Origin: JBGTCY01 sp041748615
Lineage (GTDB): Bacteria > Bacteroidota > Bacteroidia > Chitinophagales > CAIOSU01
Reading direction: 5' to 3'
Assembly: GCA_041748615.1 (NCBI GenBank)
Contig: JBGTCY010000318.1
Location: forward strand, 1 to 32,271
DNA: 32,271 nucleotides
Each line of letters begins with the position of its first letter. Position 1 is the first letter of the stretch. Position numbers and translations under genes: made by a program. Below, one piece after another: positions 24,941 through 32,271 of this stretch. The notes under the pieces were generated by a model that worked only from the letters and a program-made list of their open reading frames with translations, did not search any database and was not told the DNA's origin.

Positions 24941-25366
24941 ATGAAATTTCATTTTCACAACATCAGTATCCTGCTCCTGATTGTATTGTCAACCTCGTGC
25001 GGGAAAGATAAATTGGATGAAGCGCTTTTCGGAACTTGGGCTGTCACCCGTGTGGAAGGTCAGCAATTCATCAATGGCAACCCGGGTATCAAATTAGCGG
25101 ATAACAACCCGACCGGCACTGTAAGGTTTGACGACAACGGCTGGGGTGAACAGAATTATTCTTACTCCTTGTTTGGCACTGTGTATCCCCACACCGGCAA
25201 GTTTCGCTGGACGGCAACTGCTGATGAAATACTGATTAAGCAAGTGAATGAACCCGACTTGGTGTGGCGCAGAAATCTGAATCAGCCCGATAAACAAATC
25301 GCGACTTATACCATCATTGTCAGCAGCACACAGACGATAGATTACACGCTGACAATGGAGAAGTAA
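24941..25366 (+). CDS. Small lipoprotein of unknown function
   Basis: From ATG24941 the protein has 141 residues. MKFHFHNISILLLIVLSTSC is a lipoprotein signal with lipobox L-S-T-S-C (Cys20). An upstream in-frame ATG at 24899 would add 14 residues before the signal and is unlikely. The mature part is predicted to be mostly beta strands: FGTWAVTRVEG, GTVRFDDNGWGEQNYSYSLF, GKFRWTATADEILIKQ and QTIDYTLTMEK, like lipocalin-type or DUF-type small lipoproteins common in Bacteroidota. Its stop abuts the stop of the SDR gene on the other strand. The function is unknown. Confidence 0.8.
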   Translation: MKFHFHNISILLLIVLSTSCGKDKLDEALFGTWAVTRVEGQQFINGNPGIKLADNNPTGTVRFDDNGWGEQNYSYSLFGTVYPHTGKFRWTATADEILIKQVNEPDLVWRRNLNQPDKQIATYTIIVSSTQTIDYTLTMEK

Positions 25367-26242
25367 TCACTTCGCTTTCTGATTCATCCGTTCATCGTAG
25401 AGTCGCTTTGCCCGCTCGAGCATTCTTTCGGGACGGGCAGCCATTTTCGCGTTGAGGTTCAATAAGCGCATGGGAAGGAAGCGCTTCATGTAATAAATAA
25501 ATTTCGCTTCTTTCGGGAGCAGGATATAAAACTTTCCGGCACCCACTAACCGGAGTGTTTTCACCGCCACTTCATTGGCGCTGACTTTTGAGCCATGCAC
25601 CATGTAATAACCGAGTTCCCCGCTCTTTTTATCTCCGCGGGCATGTTGGGTAATGTTGGTGCGGAAGAAAAAAGGCATCATCACGGAAACATTGATTTTC
25701 GAGGGTTTTAACTCGGCATAGAGGGTTTCGGAAATGGCTTTCACAGCCGCTTTTGTCGCATTATAAGCCGCCATGCGGGGTGCAACCGCCACCGATGCGA
25801 TGCTTGACACATTGATGATGTGTCCGCTTTGCTGGCGTTTCATGGTCGGCAAAAAGTAATGACAACCGTAAATGACGCCCATTAAATTAATCCCAACCAT
25901 CCACTCCCAGTTTTCCAATCCGTATTCTTCAAAAAGTCCCCCATCCCCCACCCCGGCATTATTTACCAGCAAATCAATCCCGCCTGTGTGAGCCAGAAAT
26001 TGTTCGGCAATCTGTCCGAAACGAATTTTGTCCGCGACATCCAATAGGTATGAAATCGGTTTCCCGCCTTCTTTTTGAATGAGGTCGGCTGTTTCCTGCA
26101 ACCCTTTTTCAGAGATGTCGCAAATACCGATGGTCCATTTGTCTTTTCCCAATTCAATACATAATTCACGCCCTAATCCTGAACCGGCACCGGTGATGAA
26201 CGCGCGCTTTTGCGGATGTTTTTCTGAAAGTTGATATAACAT
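25367..26242 (-). CDS. Short-chain dehydrogenase/reductase (SDR)
   Basis: A classical SDR of 291 residues from ATG26242; a TTG seven codons earlier is also in frame but weaker. The NAD(P) motif is TGAGSGLG (residues 17-24), the structural motif is NNAG (94-97), and the catalytic set is Ser147 with Y160-x3-K164 (AAYNATKAA). The C-terminal extension with a basic segment (FIYYMKRFLPMRLLNL) may touch a membrane. It would oxidise or reduce an alcohol/carbonyl with NAD(P); the substrate cannot be inferred. It is a lone gene, divergent from ddl and convergent with the lipoprotein gene. Confidence 0.9.
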   Translation of the reverse strand: MLYQLSEKHPQKRAFITGAGSGLGRELCIELGKDKWTIGICDISEKGLQETADLIQKEGGKPISYLLDVADKIRFGQIAEQFLAHTGGIDLLVNNAGVGDGGLFEEYGLENWEWMVGINLMGVIYGCHYFLPTMKRQQSGHIINVSSIASVAVAPRMAAYNATKAAVKAISETLYAELKPSKINVSVMMPFFFRTNITQHARGDKKSGELGYYMVHGSKVSANEVAVKTLRLVGAGKFYILLPKEAKFIYYMKRFLPMRLLNLNAKMAARPERMLERAKRLYDERMNQKAK

Positions 26243-26282
26243 GATGGATAAATTTTCGCTCAAGATAGTGAAATCTGTTTAA

Positions 26283-26406
26283 GCTCACGCTCGCCTCTGG
26301 CGAGCGTGTAGCATTTGCCAGTCTCCGGCTGAAGGGGCTTTGCCGAATTTATCATTCGGCAGGATGCCGATGAATAGCGCACACTCGCCAGAGGCGAGGC
26401 GTGGGC
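26283..26406. repeat. 125-bp dispersed palindromic element, copy 2
   Basis: This copy shares the order and most bases of copy 1 at 16940-17064. The first hairpin is a perfect 10-bp stem with a 3-nt loop (CACGCTCGCC-TCT-GGCGAGCGTG, 26286-26308). The last is nearly its reverse complement, and inside lies an extra stem (GCCGAAT/ATTCGGC). It sits between the divergent SDR and ddl genes, so it is not a shared terminator. Just after it GTGGGC-GGGCTT-GCCCAC followed by ATTTTT (26401-26424) looks terminator-like although no + gene precedes it. Confidence 0.85.
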
Positions 26407-26491
26407 GGGCTTGCCCACATTTTTAGTCAACCCTTTCTCTTATTGTTCAATAATAGAATTTACTCTGCCTATCCTGCGTTTGTGTAGCGAT

Positions 26492-26499
26492 TAACTTTA
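26492..26499 (+). promoter_or_regulatory. Putative -7 promoter element of ddl (TAACTTTA)
   Basis: TAACTTTA ends only 6 bp before the ddl ATG at 26506. If it is used, transcription would begin at or next to the start codon, giving a leaderless or nearly leaderless message. Confidence 0.35.
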
Positions 26500-26505
26500 C
26501 GCCTG

Positions 26506-29190
26506 ATGTTAAAAACAGGAATTCTATTTGGAGGACCGTCCCGTGAGCGTGAAATTTCATTCGCGGGCGGCAGAACGGTGTATGACAACCTCAACAAATC
26601 ATTGTTTGAGCCGGTATTAATTTTCGTGGACAGCCAAAAGCAGTTCATCCTGCTCGACTGGCAATATGTCTATAAGGGTACGATTCGCGATTTTTATCCG
26701 CCCGTGAGTTTCCTGCCACCCAGTCCGCATCATTTTCAGGTCTATGTTGAAAGTCTTGCTTTGGACGAGCCGGAGACCTTTCAAAAAATGATTGAGAAAA
26801 TCGGGAAGCGCATCACGCCTGAACAATTGCCGGAATTGATTGATTTCGCTTTCCTCACGTTGCACGGCAGTTTCGGAGAAGATGGCGTCATCCAGGGAAT
26901 CTTGCAAGGGTTGAATATCCCTTACTCCGGGTCCGGCATCTTGCCCTCTGCCATTGGCATGGATAAAGCATTTCAGAAAAAAACATTACAGAAAGCCGGA
27001 TTTCCGACTCCCGTTTTCATGACTGTGAAAAGAGCGGATTGGATAACTCATCAAAGTGCGGAGACATTACTGAAGAATGCACGGCAAGTCATTGGCAATA
27101 AAATCGTCATCCGCCCCGCTAATCAGGGTTCTTCCATCGGGGTTTCCATCATTGAACAAAATGATGAAAACACGGATGCTTTTATCATGGCGATGAACAA
27201 AGCCTTTTTTGTTTTTCAACTTTCAAAAAACGAATGGAGCGCGATGAACACCGCGCAACAGGTCGCTTTCATCCGTTCGCTCTCCGACATCCGCGAAGGG
27301 ATTGGGCTGCCGATGCGTTTCGAAGAAAAAACCATTTATCACCCCGAAGACTTGCTTTCATTTGTTGAAAAATATTTTGCAAAAAATGACGCGCCACTGT
27401 TGTTGGAAGGCGTGGATGCCGAACATGAAGTGGTGTTGGAAGCATTTATCGAAGGCAAGGAATTTTCCTGTATCGTGGTTCGCAACGCGGATGGAAATCC
27501 ATTAGCGCTTCCGCCCACCGAGATTGTGAAGGGTGGTGAAGTTTATGATTATCGCTCGAAATATTTAGCAGGACTTTCCCGCAAGGTGACTCCCATTGAT
27601 TTGCCGGAAGAAAAAATAGAAGCGATTCGCAAAGCATGCGAAGATTTGTTTGGATTTTTCAATTTCCATGTCTATGCCCGCATTGATGGATTTATCAAAG
27701 CCGATGACACCATTTACCTGAACGACCCGAACACTACTTCAGGCATGTTACCCTCCTCTTTTTTCTTTCACCAGGCGGCAGAAATCGGCTTGAATCCTTC
27801 GCAGTTTCTTACATACATCATCCGCACTTCGCTGGAAGAAAGAATGTTATCGGGGATGGATTGCAAACATCTGCTGCACAAAGTTGATTCGGAGATTGCT
27901 CTATTGCACCAGGAAGCCAAAGCGAAAAAGAAAATCGCGGTGCTGCTGGGCGGCTTTTCCACTGAGCGGCATATCTCCGTGGAAAGCGGCAGGAATATCT
28001 ATGAGAAATTAGCCTCTTCCGGACAGTACGAACCCATTCCCGTGTTTCTGACCGGCTCGCTGGAGGAACACCGGTTGTTCAAAATTCCCGTGAATATTTT
28101 GCTGAAAGACAATGCCGATGACATCCGTGAGAAAATCTTTCATTTCAGACAACATCCGCTGATTGAACGTATAAAAAAAGCAGGAAAGGAACTCACAGAA
28201 AAGTATGTATCACAATTACCCTTGTATCAGCCCGAAGAAATTTCTTACGAACAGCTTGCTGGTGAAGTGGATGGCGTATTCATCGCGCTGCATGGCAGAC
28301 CTGGCGAAGATGGGGCGGTTCAGAAAAAGTTAGATGAACTGCATGTGCCCTACAACGGTTCAGGCGTTCACTCTTCCGGCATCACCATTAATAAGTTTGA
28401 AACCAACCAACTGCTGAAGCAACACGGGTTCAAAGTGGCGGAGCAATCGTTGGTAAGCCGGGAAGAATTCCTGGGACATCCGCAAAAAACCATTCAGCAA
28501 ATCGCATCAAAACATTGTTTTCCCTTGATTGCGAAACCGGTGGATGAAGGATGCAGTTCAGCCGTCAAAAAAATTGCTGATGAAGAAGCGTTAAAAAATT
28601 ACCTGCTCACCGCTTTCCGTGAAACAGAAATGCCGGATGAAAAATTAGCCGCAGCGTTGCGTATGAAACCGAAAGAGGAATTTCCGAAACTGAGGAATGT
28701 GCTGATTGAAAATTTTATTGACCGGGCGAATGCCAAATATTTTCTTGAAGTGACGGGCGGAATGCTGACACACTTTGATGATGACGGCAATGTAGTGTAT
28801 GAGGTGTTTGAACCTTCGGAAACATTGGCGGGTGGCGAAATTCTCTCATTGGAAGAAAAGTTTCTGGCAGGAGAAGGTCAAAATATTACTCCGGCACGAA
28901 TGGGAGCGAATGAAGAAGAATATCGCCTCATCGCTTCTTTTGTAAAAAAAGACCTTGAACGAGCCGCCCGGATTTTAAATGTGGAAGGTTATTGCCGAAT
29001 TGACGCTTTTGTCAGGGTTTCTTCCAACATGAACGTAGAAACAATAATCATCGAAGTGAACTCGTTACCGGGCATGACGCCCGCCACGTGTATTTTCCAC
29101 CAGGCAGCCATCAACGGCTACAAGCCTTTCGAGTTTATTGATAAAATATTGGAATTTAGCTTCAAAAAAAACCGGGTTGAACTTCATTAA
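26506..29190 (+). CDS. ddl: Double-module D-alanine-D-alanine ligase-like protein
   Basis: At 894 residues it is more than twice the usual Ddl length (about 300-350) because it holds two full ATP-grasp modules. Module 1 (1 to about 460): GGPSRERE with Glu14, LHGSFGEDG, IRPANQGSSIGV (Arg203 where Lys is usual), FIEGKEFSC, YDYRSKYLAGL, ARIDGF, and DPN at 407-409 where EVN is usual. Module 2 (about 475-894): GGFSTERH with Glu487, LHGRPGEDG, Lys677 in AKPVDEGCSSAV (no GSSxGV loop), CRIDAF, EVNSLPGM (850-857). Ddl joins two D-Ala for peptidoglycan precursors. Whether one half is regulatory or both act together is not known. The stop lies within the start region of the PASTA gene. Confidence 0.88.
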   Translation: MLKTGILFGGPSREREISFAGGRTVYDNLNKSLFEPVLIFVDSQKQFILLDWQYVYKGTIRDFYPPVSFLPPSPHHFQVYVESLALDEPETFQKMIEKIGKRITPEQLPELIDFAFLTLHGSFGEDGVIQGILQGLNIPYSGSGILPSAIGMDKAFQKKTLQKAGFPTPVFMTVKRADWITHQSAETLLKNARQVIGNKIVIRPANQGSSIGVSIIEQNDENTDAFIMAMNKAFFVFQLSKNEWSAMNTAQQVAFIRSLSDIREGIGLPMRFEEKTIYHPEDLLSFVEKYFAKNDAPLLLEGVDAEHEVVLEAFIEGKEFSCIVVRNADGNPLALPPTEIVKGGEVYDYRSKYLAGLSRKVTPIDLPEEKIEAIRKACEDLFGFFNFHVYARIDGFIKADDTIYLNDPNTTSGMLPSSFFFHQAAEIGLNPSQFLTYIIRTSLEERMLSGMDCKHLLHKVDSEIALLHQEAKAKKKIAVLLGGFSTERHISVESGRNIYEKLASSGQYEPIPVFLTGSLEEHRLFKIPVNILLKDNADDIREKIFHFRQHPLIERIKKAGKELTEKYVSQLPLYQPEEISYEQLAGEVDGVFIALHGRPGEDGAVQKKLDELHVPYNGSGVHSSGITINKFETNQLLKQHGFKVAEQSLVSREEFLGHPQKTIQQIASKHCFPLIAKPVDEGCSSAVKKIADEEALKNYLLTAFRETEMPDEKLAAALRMKPKEEFPKLRNVLIENFIDRANAKYFLEVTGGMLTHFDDDGNVVYEVFEPSETLAGGEILSLEEKFLAGEGQNITPARMGANEEEYRLIASFVKKDLERAARILNVEGYCRIDAFVRVSSNMNVETIIIEVNSLPGMTPATCIFHQAAINGYKPFEFIDKILEFSFKKNRVELH

Positions 29191-30013
29191 ATTTATATTC
29201 AGCAGATATTTTCTGCTCAATCTTCTGATAGCCGGTATCGTGATTTTTTTATTAATCAAATTCACGATGGCATCCTTGGACGGCTACACGCATCATGGCG
29301 AATCCATCACGGTGCCCGATTTGCGCGGACGCACCATCACTGAAATTGACAGGATGTTTGAAACGCTGAAACTCAGCTACACGATTATGGACTCCTCGTA
29401 TCTTCCCACGCAGCCACCAAATTCCATCCTTGAGCAGGAACCCCCGCCCGGAGCGCGGGTAAAAGAAAACCGCAGGATTTATCTGACCATCAACGCCAGC
29501 CTTCCTCCGCGTGTGAAAATGCCGAATCTCGTTGATAAGTCATTGCGCCAGGCTCAAATGGAATTGGAAGTGTATGGTTTGAATTTGGGTGAATTGCAAT
29601 ATCGTCCCGACCTGGCGCTGAATGCCGTGCTTGACCAAATGTATCTTGGAAAACATATTCTCCCCGGCACATTAATTCACAAAAACTCCACGATTGATTT
29701 AGTGTTGGGCAATGGGTTGGGAGAAACGCAGGTAACAGTTCCCAACCTGACCGGATTAACTTTCGCAGAGGCAAAATGGACTTTGCTTGGAACCAACCTC
29801 AATATCGGACACGTTGAGTGGGATGTCACCATCACTGATTCAGCTACCGCGGTGGTTTACCGCCAGATTCCTGAACATGATAATGAATCTCAGCGAAAAC
29901 TGAATTTCGGAGAAGCGGTTGACATTCACCTGACACAAACACTTCCTGATTTTCTCAAACAATTTTCCGTTGACCCAGCCGACTCACTTGATGATGACTA
30001 TGATGATGAATAA
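29177..30013 (+). CDS. Membrane-anchored PASTA-domain protein
   Basis: About 278 residues from TTG29177 (then NFIKFIFSRYFLLNLL). A TTG 39 bases upstream is possible, and no ATG fits before the membrane segment. One N-terminal transmembrane helix (LLIAGIVIFLLIKF) is followed by three PASTA domains: SITVPDLRGRTITE..., PPRVKMPNLVDKSLRQAQ..., and TQVTVPNLTGLTFAEAK..., and an acidic end (DSLDDDYDDE). PASTA domains bind peptidoglycan stem or muropeptides in the periplasm, which fits its position after ddl. No kinase or transpeptidase domain is attached. It overlaps ddl by about 14 bp and the next gene by 8 bp. Confidence 0.85.
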   Translation: MNFIKFIFSRYFLLNLLIAGIVIFLLIKFTMASLDGYTHHGESITVPDLRGRTITEIDRMFETLKLSYTIMDSSYLPTQPPNSILEQEPPPGARVKENRRIYLTINASLPPRVKMPNLVDKSLRQAQMELEVYGLNLGELQYRPDLALNAVLDQMYLGKHILPGTLIHKNSTIDLVLGNGLGETQVTVPNLTGLTFAEAKWTLLGTNLNIGHVEWDVTITDSATAVVYRQIPEHDNESQRKLNFGEAVDIHLTQTLPDFLKQFSVDPADSLDDDYDDE

Positions 30014-31901
30014 ACACTTTCAAAAAAGAATTTCAAATCAACTTTTTGATGGCAGTAAAAAGTCATCATTTCTGAATTTGCTTTTGAAAAGCGGTTTGAG
30101 AATTTTCATTATTCTTTTCCCATTTTTCTCCTTCGCGCAGGAAGTTGTTTCTCCCCTACCCTACAATCCATCACTCTTTTATTCTCCTGAAAAAAATCAA
30201 GCAGCCAAAAGACAGTTAGACACGCTTTCATTACCTTTTATTGATGATTTTGCTACGGGAACCGGCTACCCCGACCCTGCCCGCTGGACTGACCGTCATG
30301 TGTTTGTGAATGATAATTACCCGGTTAACAAACTCAGCTATGGCGTTGCCACTTTTGACGGCTTGAATGAATTCGGCTTACCGCATAATAGTAACAGCCT
30401 CGTGGTCAATGGTCCGGCTGATACGCTGACTTCTCAACTCATTGACCTCAGTTTGTTCACCGCGCAAGACTCTGTGTTTTTGAGTTTCGCTTACCAGCCG
30501 CAAGGGATTGGCGACCGTCCTGATGAGATTGATTCATTGGTGCTTGAATTCAAAATATTAGATACCATCTGGCAGCGCGCGTGGAGCACTCCGGGTTCTG
30601 ATTCCATTATTGCCGACCCGCAATTTAAAAAGGTGCATCTGCATCTGACCAATCCGTTTTTTTTCACCGTTGATTTTCAATTCCGTTTCAGAAATTACGC
30701 GACCATCACCGGCAATAATGACCACTGGCATTTGGATTATGTTTACATGAGTAACAATCGCGGCATCAGCGATACGGTAATCAATGACATCAGCATCTTA
30801 AATCCCGCAACCTCTTTCCTGAAAAATTATACCTCCATGCCGTGGAATCATTTTGCGGGATTTGAAAATGATGAAAAGAAAGATACCATTACACTTTCAT
30901 TCCGCAACAATTACCTGAGCCAGCAATTGATGGACTATACCTTCAGAGTCTATGAAGGATTCACGGGCACACCCATTTATGATGAGGCGGTCATCACGTT
31001 GAGTTTTCCTCCCAATTCCAACACGAGCAGAACTTTTCCGGATGATTTGTTTTTACCTTTTACTCCCGCAACCACTGACAGTGTTTTGATTTCCATTGAA
31101 ACTTCCATCACTGAAAATCCCATCAGCATTTCAATGGAAAACAACACGGTGACCAATCATATCTTGTTTCATAATTATTTCGCATATGATGACGGGACCG
31201 CTGAACGCGCTTACGGTGTGGAAGGGCAAGGCATGAAAAAATTCGCATATCAGTTTAACCTGAATGTGCCTGACACGCTCCGTGCCATCCTGATTCATTT
31301 TGCTCAAATCAATGATAATTTATCATTGAGAGAACTCACGCTGGCGGTCTGGAAAGAAATCGGTCCGGAAGAAGACACTTTGTATTATCGTGAGCGGATT
31401 CCCTTTTATTATCTTGAAGAACGGAATGGATTTGCCGTGTATGTGCTCGATACTCCGCTTGCCGTCAGCGGAAGATTTTACGTTGGGTGGGAACAGCTTT
31501 TCCCTGAAAGCGTGCAGGTGGGGCTTGATTTAAACAGTGTCGCCACAAACCGGATGTTTTATTATGTGCAAGGCACCTGGAGACCATCCGGTATTGCCGG
31601 TGCGCCTTTAATCAGACCGGTTGTTGGGAAAGATACCGGGTTAATCGGCACTGAAATAAATCAACCGTTGACTGCAACTCAATTCAGACTTTATCCAAAT
31701 CCCGCGCAGGATTTCATCTTCATTCAATCAGATGTTCCCCTCTCAGGAATTGACATCTTCGATATGCAGGGACGCATCGTTTTATCTTTGCAGCAGGTTC
31801 AAAACACACTGGAGATTTCCGCGCTGAAGCCGGGTTTGTATTGCGCGCGAGTTGTCAACGAAAGGAACCAATCCGGAACCCTCCGGTTTATCAAGCTGTA
31901 A
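30006..31901 (+). CDS. T9SS type A sorting-domain protein
   Basis: From ATG30006 (overlapping the PASTA stop) the protein has 631 residues; several in-frame ATG codons just before it lie within the PASTA gene. A long signal region ends at FFSFAQ. The body contains one carbohydrate-binding-like or jelly-roll stretch (FIDDFATGTGYPDPARWTDR, then LSFAYQPQG) of unknown target. The C-terminal sorting tail (FRLYPNPAQDFIFIQS, FDMQGRIVLS, LKPGLYCARVV, TLRFIKL) directs export by T9SS to the surface. It shares an operon with ddl and the PASTA gene; the role is unknown. Confidence 0.85.
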   Translation: MNKHFQKRISNQLFDGSKKSSFLNLLLKSGLRIFIILFPFFSFAQEVVSPLPYNPSLFYSPEKNQAAKRQLDTLSLPFIDDFATGTGYPDPARWTDRHVFVNDNYPVNKLSYGVATFDGLNEFGLPHNSNSLVVNGPADTLTSQLIDLSLFTAQDSVFLSFAYQPQGIGDRPDEIDSLVLEFKILDTIWQRAWSTPGSDSIIADPQFKKVHLHLTNPFFFTVDFQFRFRNYATITGNNDHWHLDYVYMSNNRGISDTVINDISILNPATSFLKNYTSMPWNHFAGFENDEKKDTITLSFRNNYLSQQLMDYTFRVYEGFTGTPIYDEAVITLSFPPNSNTSRTFPDDLFLPFTPATTDSVLISIETSITENPISISMENNTVTNHILFHNYFAYDDGTAERAYGVEGQGMKKFAYQFNLNVPDTLRAILIHFAQINDNLSLRELTLAVWKEIGPEEDTLYYRERIPFYYLEERNGFAVYVLDTPLAVSGRFYVGWEQLFPESVQVGLDLNSVATNRMFYYVQGTWRPSGIAGAPLIRPVVGKDTGLIGTEINQPLTATQFRLYPNPAQDFIFIQSDVPLSGIDIFDMQGRIVLSLQQVQNTLEISALKPGLYCARVVNERNQSGTLRFIKL

Positions 31902-32271
31902 TGAACGAAAAAATCATTTTCTTCGATGGCGTTTGTAATATTTGCAATGGCTCCGTTAGGTTTGTGATTAAACGAGATCGGAAGGCGCAATTTAAATTCG
32001 CTTCGTTGCAATCTGATTTTGCCGCTGATTTTTTTCGTGAAAAAAAATTCAATACTTCGAATCTTGACAGTATCATCTTGTATGAAAACGGGGTGTTTTA
32101 CTCCCGTTCCACAGCCGCGTTGAGAATCGCCCGAAAACTGAGCGGGCTTTGGTTTTTGTTCTTTGCTTTTATCATCATCCCGCCTTTCATCCGCGATTCC
32201 GTTTACGATTTTATCGCCCGCAAACGCTATGAATGGTTCGGCAAAAAAGATTATTGCGAAATGCCTGAACC
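31901..32271 (+). CDS. DCC-family (DUF393) thiol-disulfide protein, cut by window end
   Basis: The ATG overlaps the previous TAA by one base. The frame is open to the end of the window (123 codons plus 2 bases) and so is incomplete, though family members are only about 130 residues. It opens MNEKIIFFDGVCNICNGS, the D-G-V-C-x-x-C (Cys12, Cys15) signature of the DCC family, a thioredoxin-like fold with a Cys pair. A hydrophobic stretch (LSGLWFLFFAFIIIP) and YDFIARKRYEWFGKKDYCEMP follow, as in other members. Its redox partner is unknown. Confidence 0.88.
   Translation, partial: MNEKIIFFDGVCNICNGSVRFVIKRDRKAQFKFASLQSDFAADFFREKKFNTSNLDSIILYENGVFYSRSTAALRIARKLSGLWFLFFAFIIIPPFIRDSVYDFIARKRYEWFGKKDYCEMPE

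Noticed and set aside
29138..29176. Upstream TTG start for the PASTA protein
   Set aside because: It would add 13 residues inside ddl; the later TTG gives the usual short cytoplasmic stretch before the membrane helix. Not decisive.

Overview
The window comes from a member of the Bacteroidota. It has type IX secretion (T9SS) C-terminal sorting tails, a PID-CTERM-like small protein, an arginine cluster with the transcarbamylase that acts on N-acylated ornithine (argF'), almost no Shine-Dalgarno signals, and a recurring TAACTTT promoter-like motif of the Bacteroidota -7 type. The order looks closest to environmental Chitinophagia/Sphingobacteriia-like lineages; that placement is inference. I recognise no rRNA, tRNA or CRISPR.

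Layout. 1-3721 is the 3' part of a huge repetitive T9SS-exported surface protein: a 153-bp repeat array, then six repeats of about 75 residues, then a sorting tail. An upstream repeat unit carries a nonsense codon. 3804-3992 is a small PID-CTERM protein. 4113-7631 holds thrA and thrB (threonine synthesis, no thrC in the window), followed closely by a Crp/Fnr-like regulator. 8482-14386 is a marR / adaptor / RND efflux operon in which the inner-membrane pump and the TolC outer-membrane channel are one 1459-residue polypeptide. 14615-16938 is feoAB (ferrous iron uptake).

From 16940 comes a 125-bp palindromic element, a decayed T9SS tail, and an AT-rich leader for the arginine operon at 17932-23779 (GNAT acyltransferase, argG, argC, argD, argF', argB, nearly all touching or overlapping). 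23780-24900 is a gene graveyard: a frameshifted antitoxin with a toxin trace, a broken IS5-type transposase start, a second antitoxin-like ORF with a PIN-toxin trace, and REP-like hairpins. argE/argH, which would complete the pathway, are not present.

24941-26242 holds a small lipoprotein and a convergent SDR oxidoreductase whose stop codons abut. A second copy of the 125-bp element lies between the divergent SDR and ddl genes. 26506-32271 is a tightly packed set: a double-length D-Ala-D-Ala ligase-like protein (two ATP-grasp modules), a membrane-anchored PASTA protein, a T9SS-exported protein and a DCC-family (DUF393) protein cut by the window end.

The most interesting items are the RND-TolC fusion with an internal signal-peptide-like segment, the double Ddl whose halves depart from consensus in different places, the dispersed element whose two copies differ by paired (compensatory) changes in its hairpins, and a Ser at the ArgF' position that separates acetyl- from succinyl-ornithine enzymes.
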